Source: Pseudonocardia autotrophica (lineage in GTDB: Bacteria > Actinomycetota > Actinomycetes > Mycobacteriales > Pseudonocardiaceae). From it: a DNA stretch of 64,000 nt. Where the stretch lies: the NCBI RefSeq assembly GCF_000717175.1, contig NZ_JNYD01000021.1, positions 1 through 64,000 of the forward strand, given 5' to 3'. The notes under the pieces are model-generated. The model did not search any database. It was not told where the DNA came from and saw nothing but the letters and a program-made list of their open reading frames with translations. Both the position numbers and the translations under genes were made by a program. This document shows, one piece after another, positions 17,080 to 26,756 of this stretch (the stretch's first letter is position 1; each line of letters starts with the position of its first letter).

Positions 17080-17426
17080 CACGCCACCTCCGCCCGCAGG
17101 TCGGCGACCCGCCGCAGGAACACGGCGTGCATCGCCTCCTCCTCGGTGGCGTAGGGCCCGTCGTCGAGCACCTCGGGGGCCTCGCCGGGCACGCCGGTGA
17201 GCGCCGCCAGCCGGTACTCCTCCCACGGCCGCACCGCGACGATGACGAGCTTCCCGGGGATCGGCGCCCGCCGCATGTGCCGCAGCACCCGCTGCAGCGC
17301 GTCGCTGTGCGGCCCCGCGGGGTTCGCCTCGTGCTCGGCGATCACCTCGTCGCTGAGCAGCGACAACGTCCGCTCGGTCGCCCGCCGTTCGAAGAGGCCG
17401 TAGACCTCCAGCTGCCTGTCCCGCAT
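17079..17426 (-). CDS. dmfA1: N,N-dimethylformamidase small (alpha) subunit
   Basis: A 115-residue, mostly helical and charged protein directly upstream of and overlapping the large-subunit gene, the same alpha-then-beta order as known dmfA1-dmfA2 operons. Blocks such as EVIAEHEANPAGPHSDALQR and LRHMRRAPIPGKLVIVAVRP are what I expect of this subunit, which is about 130 residues in Paracoccus and wraps the large subunit in an alpha2beta2 assembly. GAAGG lies about 12 nt before the ATG at 17426. Only 58 bp separate it from the end of the GH13 gene, where a strong hairpin lies, so its promoter must be within that gap or inside the upstream gene. Confidence 0.85.
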   Translation of the reverse strand: MRDRQLEVYGLFERRATERTLSLLSDEVIAEHEANPAGPHSDALQRVLRHMRRAPIPGKLVIVAVRPWEEYRLAALTGVPGEAPEVLDDGPYATEEEAMHAVFLRRVADLRAEVA

Positions 17427-17481
17427 CCGGATCCGCCTTCCCGTGGTGGTGGTGGGTCAGCGAACCGGAGCCCGGCTGCGG

Positions 17482-17511
17482 GGCTCAATGGGCAGAAGTG
17501 CCCATTGAGCC
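17482..17511 (-). terminator. 13-bp perfect hairpin over the end of the GH13 gene
   Basis: GGCTCAATGGGCA / TGCCCATTGAGCC around a 4-nt loop. It includes the GH13 stop codon (17485-17487) and the last eight codons, and lies 56 nt before the dimethylformamidase small-subunit start. Probably ends the GH13/LLM transcript and insulates the dmf genes. Confidence 0.7.
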
Positions 17512-19092
17512 GACCGTCCGGAACCAGCGGCAGGCGTACGGCTCGAGCAGGACGGACGCCCGCCCCTCGTCGTCGAGCCGGAGTGGCTTCGCCCCCGGGT
17601 CCAGCACATCAACCAGCTCGGCACCGGGCAGGCCGGTCAGCACCGGTTCGGCCCGGACCTCCGCGTCCGCGAAGTTGTGCAGGGCCACGACCGTGGTGCC
17701 GTCGGCGTCGCAGCGGTGCGCGAACACCGGGCGCGCCTCCGGCCCGGGGTCGAGCACGGTGTAGCTCCCCCAGGCCAGCTCCGGGCAGGCACGGTAGCTG
17801 TCGACGAGCAGCCGCATCCAGGACAGCAGCGACCCCGGGTCCCGCGTCTGCTCCCGGGCCGCGGCCCAGTCCATGTCGGAGCGCACGGCGAACCGGCCGG
17901 GCAGGCTCAGGTCCTCGACCATGCCGATCTCCTCGCCGTAGAACAGCACCGGGGTGCCGGGCAGGGAGAACAGCAGGCTGTAGACCATCCGGATCCGGCG
18001 CTCGTCGCCGCCGAGCATGGAGGGCAGCCGCCGCCGCAGCCCGCGGCCGTAGAGCTGCATGTCCTCGTCCGGGCCGAACGCGGCGAAGACCTCCGCGCGC
18101 TGGGCGTCGGTGAGCTTGTCCAGGGTGAGCTCGTCGTGGTTGCGCACGAACGTCGCCCAGTGCCCGTCCTCGGGCGGGTCCGGCCGTTGCCGCAGCGCGT
18201 TCGCCAGCGGCTCGGCGTCGGCGCGGGCCAGGGACAGGTACATCTGCTGCATGCCGACGAAGTCGAAGCACATCGTCAGCTCGTCGGTAGTGCCCGCGCC
18301 GTCCCGGGCGCCGAAGAAGGGCATCGTGTCCGGGTACGGGAGGTTCACCTCGCCCAGCAGGACCGCCTCGCCGTTGCGCCGGCGCAGGAAGGCGGCGAGG
18401 TCGGCGAGGTAGTCGTGCGGGTCGGGCAGGGCGCCGGCGTCGTCCTGGCCGGCGGTCTCCAGCAGGAACGGCACCGCGTCGACGCGGAACCCGGACAGCC
18501 CCACCTGCATCCAGAAGCCCATGATGCGGGCGATCTCGTCGCGGACCTCGGGGTTCGCGACGTCGAGGTCAGGTTGGTGCTTGTAGAAGCGGTGCAGGTA
18601 GTACTGCCCGGCCTTCTCGTCGTACTGCCACAGGGAGGTCTCCTGGTCGGGGAACACCACCCCCTGCGGGCCGTCGGCCGGCGGCTCGTCCTGCCAGACG
18701 TACCAGTCGCGGTACGGGGAGTCCGGCGAGCTCCGCGCGTCCTGGAACCAGGGGTGCTGCGCGGAGGTGTGGTTGACGACGAGGTCGGCGATCACCCGCA
18801 TGCCGCGGTCGTTCGCCGTGCGGATCAGCTCCACGAGGTCGCCGTGCGTCCCGAGCCGCGGATCGACGCCGTAGAAGTCGACGATGTCGTAGCCGTCGTC
18901 GCGGTCCGGGGTCGGGTAGAAGGGCATCAGCCACAGGCACGTGTCGCCGAGCCGGTCCAGGTGGTCGATGTTCTGGATCAGGCCGCGGAAGTCCCCGCAG
19001 CCGTCGCCGTTCCCGTCGGCGAAGGTCTCGACGTCCAGGCAGTAGACGACGGCGTTCTTCCACCACAGGTCCGAGGTCCGGGTGAGCTTCAC
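17485..19092 (-). CDS. GH13 alpha-amylase family enzyme, trehalose-synthase-like
   Basis: A 535-residue glycoside hydrolase family 13 protein. The four GH13 regions are visible: I DLVVNHTS, II GFRVDAVPF (catalytic Asp), III LLGEVNLP (acid/base Glu) and IV FVRNHDELTLDK. The opening WWKNAVVYCLDVETFADGNG and the order of motifs resemble trehalose synthase (maltose-trehalose isomerisation), but it lacks the maltokinase fusion and may be another alpha-glucosidase or transglycosylase. The GTG at 19092 overlaps the stop of the LLM oxidoreductase gene (GTGA) and follows GAGGGG. The C-terminal 90 residues form the usual beta-sandwich. Confidence 0.85.
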   Translation of the reverse strand: MKLTRTSDLWWKNAVVYCLDVETFADGNGDGCGDFRGLIQNIDHLDRLGDTCLWLMPFYPTPDRDDGYDIVDFYGVDPRLGTHGDLVELIRTANDRGMRVIADLVVNHTSAQHPWFQDARSSPDSPYRDWYVWQDEPPADGPQGVVFPDQETSLWQYDEKAGQYYLHRFYKHQPDLDVANPEVRDEIARIMGFWMQVGLSGFRVDAVPFLLETAGQDDAGALPDPHDYLADLAAFLRRRNGEAVLLGEVNLPYPDTMPFFGARDGAGTTDELTMCFDFVGMQQMYLSLARADAEPLANALRQRPDPPEDGHWATFVRNHDELTLDKLTDAQRAEVFAAFGPDEDMQLYGRGLRRRLPSMLGGDERRIRMVYSLLFSLPGTPVLFYGEEIGMVEDLSLPGRFAVRSDMDWAAAREQTRDPGSLLSWMRLLVDSYRACPELAWGSYTVLDPGPEARPVFAHRCDADGTTVVALHNFADAEVRAEPVLTGLPGAELVDVLDPGAKPLRLDDEGRASVLLEPYACRWFRTVGSMGTSAH

Positions 19093-20054
19093 GCCGCGCC
19101 CCTCAGCTGGGGCAGGACCTTGTCGCCGAACGCGTCGAGGAACGCGTCCTGCTCCTGTCCGACGTGGTGGATCGCGATCTCGTCGAAGCCCAGGTCGGCG
19201 AACTCCGCGAGAAGCGCGGCGTGCCGGGCGAGGTCGCCGGACACCTGAACCGTCTGTCGGACCTGCTCGATCGGCACGTGCGTGGACACGGCGTCGAAGG
19301 TCTCCGCGGTGTCGATGTCCCAGCAGGCCGGCGGCGGGAAGACGTTGCCGCGCCACTGGTCGAGCGCGATCGCCTCGGCCGTCTCCTCGTCCGGGGCCCA
19401 GCTGACGTGCACCTGCAGGTGCAGCTTCCCGCGCCCGCCGGCCTCCCGGTAGGCGTCGATCATCTCGCGCAGGTGCGGGATCGGGGCGTTGACGGTGATC
19501 AGGCCGTCCGCCCACTCCGCGCACCAGCGCGCGGTCGCCACGCTCACCGCGGCGCCGACGAGCGGGGGCGGCTCGGGCGGGCGGGTCCACACCCGCGCCC
19601 GGTCGACGCGGACGAGCCCGTCGTGGCTGACCTCCTCGCCGCGCAGCAGCGCCCGGATGACGTCGACGCACTCCCGCAGCCGGGCGTTGCGAACCTCCTT
19701 ACGAGGCCAGTCGTCCCCGGTGATGTGCTCGTTGCTCGCCTCGCCGGTGCCCAGGGCGGCCCAGAACCGCCCCGGGAACATGGCCCCGAGCGTGCCGATG
19801 GCCTGCGCGACGATCGCGGGGTGGTAGCGCTGGCCGGGGGCGTTGACCACGCCGAACGGCAGCGACGTCGCCTGCATCGCCGCCCCCAGCCACGCCCAGG
19901 CGAACGCGGACTGGCCCTGGCGCTCGCTCCACGGGGAGAAGTGGTCCGACGACATCGCGGCGTCGAACCCGACCTGCTCCGCGCGGACGGCGGCGTCCAG
20001 GAGTGCGGTCGGGGCGATCTGCTCGTGCGACGCGTGCCAGCCGAAAGCGGTCAT
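19089..20054 (-). CDS. LLM-class flavin oxidoreductase (TIGR03885-like)
   Basis: A 321-residue TIM-barrel protein of the bacterial luciferase-like superfamily. The start FGWHASHEQIAPTALLD, the MSSDHFSPWSERQGQSAFAW block and FWAALGTGEASNEHITG are close to F420-dependent glucose-6-phosphate dehydrogenase but belong to a side group thought to use FMN rather than F420. Reaction unknown. Its stop overlaps the GTG start of the GH13 enzyme, so the two are translationally coupled; I recall this pairing from other actinobacteria, which suggests a shared sugar-related or trehalose-linked role. The ATG at 20054 has only a weak GGCGGGA upstream. Confidence 0.85.
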   Translation of the reverse strand: MTAFGWHASHEQIAPTALLDAAVRAEQVGFDAAMSSDHFSPWSERQGQSAFAWAWLGAAMQATSLPFGVVNAPGQRYHPAIVAQAIGTLGAMFPGRFWAALGTGEASNEHITGDDWPRKEVRNARLRECVDVIRALLRGEEVSHDGLVRVDRARVWTRPPEPPPLVGAAVSVATARWCAEWADGLITVNAPIPHLREMIDAYREAGGRGKLHLQVHVSWAPDEETAEAIALDQWRGNVFPPPACWDIDTAETFDAVSTHVPIEQVRQTVQVSGDLARHAALLAEFADLGFDEIAIHHVGQEQDAFLDAFGDKVLPQLRGAA

Positions 20055-20148
20055 TCCCGCCAGTACCCGGCAGGGTTCCGGCCGACACGCCGGACTCCGC
20101 GGGCCCGGGCCGCTGGTGGCCGCGTCCCGGGCCGGTCATCCTGGTCGC

Positions 20149-20511
20149 GTGGCCTACCGCTTCCTCGCCGACGCGGTGATGCTGGTCCACTTCGCGTTCC
20201 TGGCCTTCGTCGCGCTCGGCGGCTTCCTCGCCTGGCGCTGGCCGCGGGTCCTCGTGCTGCACGCCGTCGCGGTCGGGTGGGGCCTGGTCAGCGTGCTCGC
20301 CCACGTCGAGTGCCCGTTGACGGCGTGGGAGGACCGGTTCCGCCGGCTCGCCGGGGAGCAGGGGCTGGCGCGGGGCTTCATCGACACCTACCTGACCGGT
20401 GTGCTCTACCCCCGCGAGTACCTGCTGGCCATCCAGCTCGCGATCGGCTGCCTCGTCGTCGTGTCGTGGGTGGGGTTCGCGCTCCGCCGGCGCCGCGTGG
20501 TCCGGCGCTGA
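20149..20511 (+). CDS. DUF2784 family membrane protein
   Basis: A 120-residue membrane protein with three or four transmembrane segments. It matches DUF2784: ADAVMLVHFAFLAFVALGGF at the N-terminus, then HVECPLTAWEDRFR with the conserved Cys-Pro-Leu-Thr-x-Trp-Glu pattern and GFIDTYLTGVLYP. Function of the family is unknown. The GTG at 20149 is the only start giving the complete first helix; there is no Shine-Dalgarno, so a leaderless mRNA is likely. Divergent from the LLM gene across 94 bp. Confidence 0.85.
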   Translation: MAYRFLADAVMLVHFAFLAFVALGGFLAWRWPRVLVLHAVAVGWGLVSVLAHVECPLTAWEDRFRRLAGEQGLARGFIDTYLTGVLYPREYLLAIQLAIGCLVVVSWVGFALRRRRVVRR

Positions 20512-20591
20512 CGCCGCACGTCGATCAGGCGCGCGCCCCGTCGTCGTGCCATTCTGTCGCCCGGGCGGGACGACCGGAGCCGGGAGCACGC

Positions 20592-20978
20592 ATGAACCTC
20601 GAGAAGGTCGTGTTCGGCTTCTTCGTGCTGCTCGCCGCGACCCTCAACTTCGGCTTCTTCATCGGCGACATCTCGAACCCGGCGCTGCACAACATCTACG
20701 AGCTGTTCGCCGCCATCGTCGTCAGCCTCATCGCGACCGTGCTGAAGTTCGGCGACCGCACCCAGATCGGCGCGGTGCACCTCGCCACCAGCCTGGTCGC
20801 CGACCTGCAGCTCGTGGCGGCGGCGCTGGCCTGGACCTACTCGGCCCACATCGCCGACACCGGCCTGACCCCGGCGGCGATGGCGAGCGTCGTGTCGCTG
20901 TCCGGCGGCGCGCTGTTCGCCAACGTGGTCTCGGTGGTGCTGCTCGTGGTCGAGACCGTGTCGTACCACCGCCGGTAG
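20592..20978 (+). CDS. DUF6394-like small membrane protein beside a K+ channel
   Basis: A 128-residue protein with four transmembrane segments (FGFFVLLAATLNFGFFIGDI, IYELFAAIVVSLIATVLKFG, LVADLQLVAAALAWTY and GALFANVVSVVLLVVETV). I recognise it as the DUF6394 type, whose function is unknown. Its stop lies 6 nt before the potassium channel gene, and in my memory this pairing recurs in other bacteria, so it may be an accessory subunit or partner of the channel. The ATG at 20592 follows CGGGAGCACGC, a modest ribosome-binding site. Confidence 0.75.
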   Translation: MNLEKVVFGFFVLLAATLNFGFFIGDISNPALHNIYELFAAIVVSLIATVLKFGDRTQIGAVHLATSLVADLQLVAAALAWTYSAHIADTGLTPAAMASVVSLSGGALFANVVSVVLLVVETVSYHRR

Positions 20979-20984
20979 GCGCTC

Positions 20985-22820
20985 ATGGGCAACCCGCTGC
21001 TCTCCTTCTGGATGCGGCTGCTGGGGCAGGACGAGGAGCCGGGCCCCCGCGGTCCCTCCCGGCGGCTGCGCCGGCGGATCCCGATGGCGTCCGCCGTCGA
21101 GGCCGAGGCCACGATCTTCCTGATCCTGCGCCGTATGCGCGCCCCGTTGATCGTGCTGATCACGATCTTCGCGGTGAGCGTGCTCGGCCTGACCCTCGTC
21201 CCCGGCCAGGACGCCACCGGCGCGCCCTACCGGATGAGCTTCTTCGACGCCTTCTACTTCATGAGCTACACGGCGTCGACGATCGGCTTCGGCGAGCTGC
21301 CGAACACCTTCACCCCCGCCCAACGGCTGTGGGTCACCGCGACGATCTACCTCACGGTCATCGGCTGGGCCTACGCGGTCGGCACGCTGCTGGCGCTGCT
21401 GCAGGACCGCGCGTTCCGCCGGGCAATCGCCCTGCAGCACTTCACCCGCAAGGTCAAGCGGCTGCGCGAGCCGTTCCTGCTGATCGTCGGCCACGGCCGC
21501 ACCGGGGAGCTGCTGTGCCGCGCGTTCGACGCGCTCGGCAAGCGGGTCGTCGTGATCGACGTCGCCGAGGACCGCATCGACGCCCTCGAGCTCGGCTCGT
21601 ACCACGGGGACGTCCCCGGGCTGGTCGCCGACGCCCGCGACCCGGGGCACCTCGGCGTGGCCGGGCTGCGCAACCTGCGGTGCGAGGCCGTCGTCGCGCT
21701 GACCAACGACGACGAGGCCAACCTCGCCGTCGCGATGACCGCCGCCCTGCTGCGGCCGGACCTGCCGGTGGTCGCGCGCACCGTCTCCCCCGCGATCGCC
21801 GAGCGCATGCAGGCCTTCGGCAGCCCGACCGTCGTCAACCCCTTCAACCGCTTCGGCGACCACCTGCGGATCGCCATGCGCTCGCCCGCCTCTTACCAGC
21901 TCATGACGTGGTTGGAGAGCGGCCCGGGCGCCGAGCTGCCCAAGCGGGGTCGGCCGCCCGCCGAGGGGCACTGGGTGGTGTGCGGCTACGGCCGCTTCGG
22001 CCGGGAGGTCACCGCGGACCTGCGCGCCGAGGGGCTCGACGTGACCGTGGTCGAGCCGCGCGCCACGGCCCCCGAGGCGGGCGACGGCATCACGACCGTC
22101 GAGGGCTCCGGCGTGGACCCGGCGGTCCTGGTGCGCGCCGGCGTCGCCGGCGCCGTGGGGTTCGTGGCCGGCACGGACAACGACACCACCAACCTCTCGA
22201 TGGTCTCCGACGCCCGCCGGCTGAACCGCTCGATCTTCGTGGCGGCCCGGCAGAACCGGGCCGCGAGCGCGCCGCTGTTCGCCGCCATGGAGATCAACTC
22301 GCTGCTCGTGCCGGCCGAGGTCGTGGCGCACGAGGTGTTCGCGCAGCTCAGCACCCCGTTGCTCTGGCGCTTCCTGCAGGGGGTGCCGCAGCAGGGCGAC
22401 GCCTGGGCGGCGGACCTGATCCGGCGCGTGACCTCGGACTGCGGGCGGCGGATGCCGGCCCTGTGGAAGATCCGGCTCAACCGCAGCGAGACGCCGACCC
22501 TGCTCGGGTGGCTCGCGTCCGGCGAGGCCCGGCTCGGCGACGTCCTGCGCGACCCGGAGCGCCGCGAGAACCGGCTCGGCATCACCGTGCTGATGGTCCT
22601 GCGACGGGATGCGGACGGCACCGAGGAGTGCGTGATGGGGCCGGACGACGGGTTCGTCCTCGCCCCGGACGACGAGCTGCTCCTGCTCGGCGCCACCCCC
22701 GCCCGCCGCGGCCTCGACGTCACGCTGCTGGTCGACGCCGCCCGCGAGTACGTGCAGACGGGGCGGCGGGTGCCGGCGGGCTGGGTCTGGCGCAAGCTCA
22801 CCCGGGCGGGCCGGGACTGA
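20985..22820 (+). CDS. Potassium channel protein with two TrkA-N (RCK) domains
   Basis: A 611-residue ligand-gated K+ channel or transporter. Two transmembrane helices flank a pore with selectivity filter TIGFG at residues 99-103 (TASTIGFGELP). Two Rossmann RCK domains follow: the first begins FLLIVGHGRTGELL near residue 165, the second HWVVCGYGRFGREV near residue 330, each with a GxGxxG-type nucleotide motif. A C-terminal TrkA-C-like part ends with DDELLLLGATPARRG. It should gate potassium flux in response to nucleotide or c-di-AMP-like ligands. The second half (QNRAASAPLFAAMEINSLL) is well conserved. Cotranscribed with the DUF6394-like gene. Confidence 0.88.
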   Translation: MGNPLLSFWMRLLGQDEEPGPRGPSRRLRRRIPMASAVEAEATIFLILRRMRAPLIVLITIFAVSVLGLTLVPGQDATGAPYRMSFFDAFYFMSYTASTIGFGELPNTFTPAQRLWVTATIYLTVIGWAYAVGTLLALLQDRAFRRAIALQHFTRKVKRLREPFLLIVGHGRTGELLCRAFDALGKRVVVIDVAEDRIDALELGSYHGDVPGLVADARDPGHLGVAGLRNLRCEAVVALTNDDEANLAVAMTAALLRPDLPVVARTVSPAIAERMQAFGSPTVVNPFNRFGDHLRIAMRSPASYQLMTWLESGPGAELPKRGRPPAEGHWVVCGYGRFGREVTADLRAEGLDVTVVEPRATAPEAGDGITTVEGSGVDPAVLVRAGVAGAVGFVAGTDNDTTNLSMVSDARRLNRSIFVAARQNRAASAPLFAAMEINSLLVPAEVVAHEVFAQLSTPLLWRFLQGVPQQGDAWAADLIRRVTSDCGRRMPALWKIRLNRSETPTLLGWLASGEARLGDVLRDPERRENRLGITVLMVLRRDADGTEECVMGPDDGFVLAPDDELLLLGATPARRGLDVTLLVDAAREYVQTGRRVPAGWVWRKLTRAGRD

Positions 22821-22876
22821 CGCCGACCCCGCACCGTGGCCTTGGTCCCTTCCCGGACTGCGGCAGGTGCCGCAGG

Positions 22877-24307
22877 GTGCAGGCCGTGGTGACGAGGTTG
22901 CGGCTCGACGAGCTGATGTCCGCGTGGGTCGCCGGTCCCGACACCCCGATGCAGATCGGGCTGCTGGGCGTGTTCGACGCCGGACCGTTCCGGCAGGCCG
23001 ACGGCGTCGTCGACCTCGCCCGGGTCCGCGCCGAACTCGCGCAGCGCGCCACCCGGGTCGCGGGGCTGCGCACCCGGGTGGTGTGGACCCGGCTCGGCGA
23101 GGGCCGGCCGTTCTGGGCCGAGGACCCGGCCTTCGTCCCGCTGGACCACGTCGACGTGACGACCCTGCCGACCGGGGCGGACCTGGCGAGCTGGGCGGTG
23201 ACCCGGTCGGCGACACCCCTGCCACCTGACCGCCCCCTGTGGCGTGCCGACGTCGTCGGCGGACTGCCCGGGGAGCGGTTCGCGGTGCTCCTGGTGGTGT
23301 CGCACGTCCTGGCGGACGGGGCCGCCGGCATCGCGCTGCTCGGCTCGCTGCTCGATCACCGGCCCGAGACGGCGGCCCCGGTCGTCCCGCCGAGGACCGT
23401 GGCGCCGCTGCCGTCGCACCGTCAGTTGCGGCGGGTACGGCGGCACGAGATCGCCGAGGCCGTACGACGACGCCGTCGGCGAGGCGCCGCAGGAGTCCGC
23501 CGTCGGCGAGGCGGTGGCAGGCAGGGACTCGCGCAGGTCCGGGCCGCTCTCGCGGAGTTCGCCGGACCGGAGCCGGTCACCTCGCTCCCCCGGCACATCG
23601 GGCCGGGCCGCAGTCTGGGGGTCGTCCCCGTCCCGCTGCCGGAGCTGCTGCGCACCGGGCACGCGCTCGGCGTCACGGTGAACGACCTGCTCCTCGCCGC
23701 CGTCGCCACGGGGCTGCGCGAGTACCTGACCGCGCGCGGCGAGGCCGTCACGGGGCTGGTGCTGCGCGCGACCGTGCCCGCGACGACCGGGCACACGGAC
23801 CGGCAGGTGGGCAGCATGCTCGTCGTCGGCCTGCCGGTGGGCGAGCCGGACGCGGCGCGGCGGCTCGCCCTGATCCACGAGGTGACGACCCGGGACAAGG
23901 CCCGGCTGCGGGCAGCCAGCACGGACGTCGCGGATCTCCGCCTGCCCGCTCCGGTCGCGCGCCCGTTCCTGCGGTGGGCGCGACGGTTCGGCAGCCGGCG
24001 GCTCACCCTCGCCGTGACCGACGTGACCGGACCCCCGACGCCGCTGTGGCTGGCCGGCGCCCGGCTGCTGGCGGCGGCACCGATCGCGCCCATGAGCGCC
24101 GGTGTGCCGCTGTCCGTCGCGGCGCTGTCCTATGCGGGCGAGCTGCTGGTGACGCTCAACGCCGACGCCGGCCTCACCGACCTCGACGTGCTGACCGAGG
24201 GGACGGCCCGCGGCTTCACCGCCCTGCGGGAGCAGGCGGGCCTCGCCACCGGGCCGACCACCGGGCCGACCGCCGGGCCGACCAGCGAGCCGACCCCGGC
24301 CTGGTGA
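22877..24307 (+). CDS. Wax ester synthase/diacylglycerol acyltransferase (WS/DGAT) family protein
   Basis: A 476-residue acyltransferase that would esterify acyl-CoA with diacylglycerol or an alcohol. The active-site motif HHxxxDG is present as SHVLADG: the second, essential His remains but the first is Ser. Later conserved blocks are VTVNDLLLAAVATGLREYL and PLSVAALSYAGELLVTLNADA. A long Arg/Gly-rich insertion lies near residues 195-215 and the C-terminus is a TGPT-type tail. The start is uncertain: GTG at 22877, 22886 or 22889 all fit; family members begin close to the RLDELMSAW block. Convergent with katG across a strong hairpin. Could be a diverged, WS/DGAT-like enzyme with other substrates. 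Confidence 0.78.
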   Translation: MQAVVTRLRLDELMSAWVAGPDTPMQIGLLGVFDAGPFRQADGVVDLARVRAELAQRATRVAGLRTRVVWTRLGEGRPFWAEDPAFVPLDHVDVTTLPTGADLASWAVTRSATPLPPDRPLWRADVVGGLPGERFAVLLVVSHVLADGAAGIALLGSLLDHRPETAAPVVPPRTVAPLPSHRQLRRVRRHEIAEAVRRRRRRGAAGVRRRRGGGRQGLAQVRAALAEFAGPEPVTSLPRHIGPGRSLGVVPVPLPELLRTGHALGVTVNDLLLAAVATGLREYLTARGEAVTGLVLRATVPATTGHTDRQVGSMLVVGLPVGEPDAARRLALIHEVTTRDKARLRAASTDVADLRLPAPVARPFLRWARRFGSRRLTLAVTDVTGPPTPLWLAGARLLAAAPIAPMSAGVPLSVAALSYAGELLVTLNADAGLTDLDVLTEGTARGFTALREQAGLATGPTTGPTAGPTSEPTPAW

Positions 24308-24318
24308 CCGCGCCGGCA

Positions 24319-24347
24319 GCCCGGGCCGGCGTGCGGCCGGCCCGGGC
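24319..24347. terminator. Bidirectional hairpin between the acyltransferase and katG
   Basis: Perfect 12-bp stem GCCCGGGCCGGC / GCCGGCCCGGGC with a 5-nt loop (GTGCG, 24331-24335), in the 48-bp gap between convergent genes. No U-tract on either side. Confidence 0.75.
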
Positions 24348-24355
24348 CCCGGGCG

Positions 24356-26581
<2,226 letters not shown>

Positions 26582-26756
26582 TCAGCCGAGATCGCCGCGT
26601 ACCGCGGTGAGGACCGGGCCCGGATCAGCGAGCGTCGTCGTGCACCGCGGCGGGCACCGCCCATCCCGGGGCGTGTGCTCGAGGTCCGACGTCGTCGGCG
26701 CGCCGGCAAGTCTGGTCCCGTTCCTTGAACCACTCAACGCACAGGTGCAAGGTCGG

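Noticed and set aside
20406..23225. Long antisense frame over the K+ channel and neighbouring genes
   Set aside because: Spans three well-supported genes and has low-complexity composition only.
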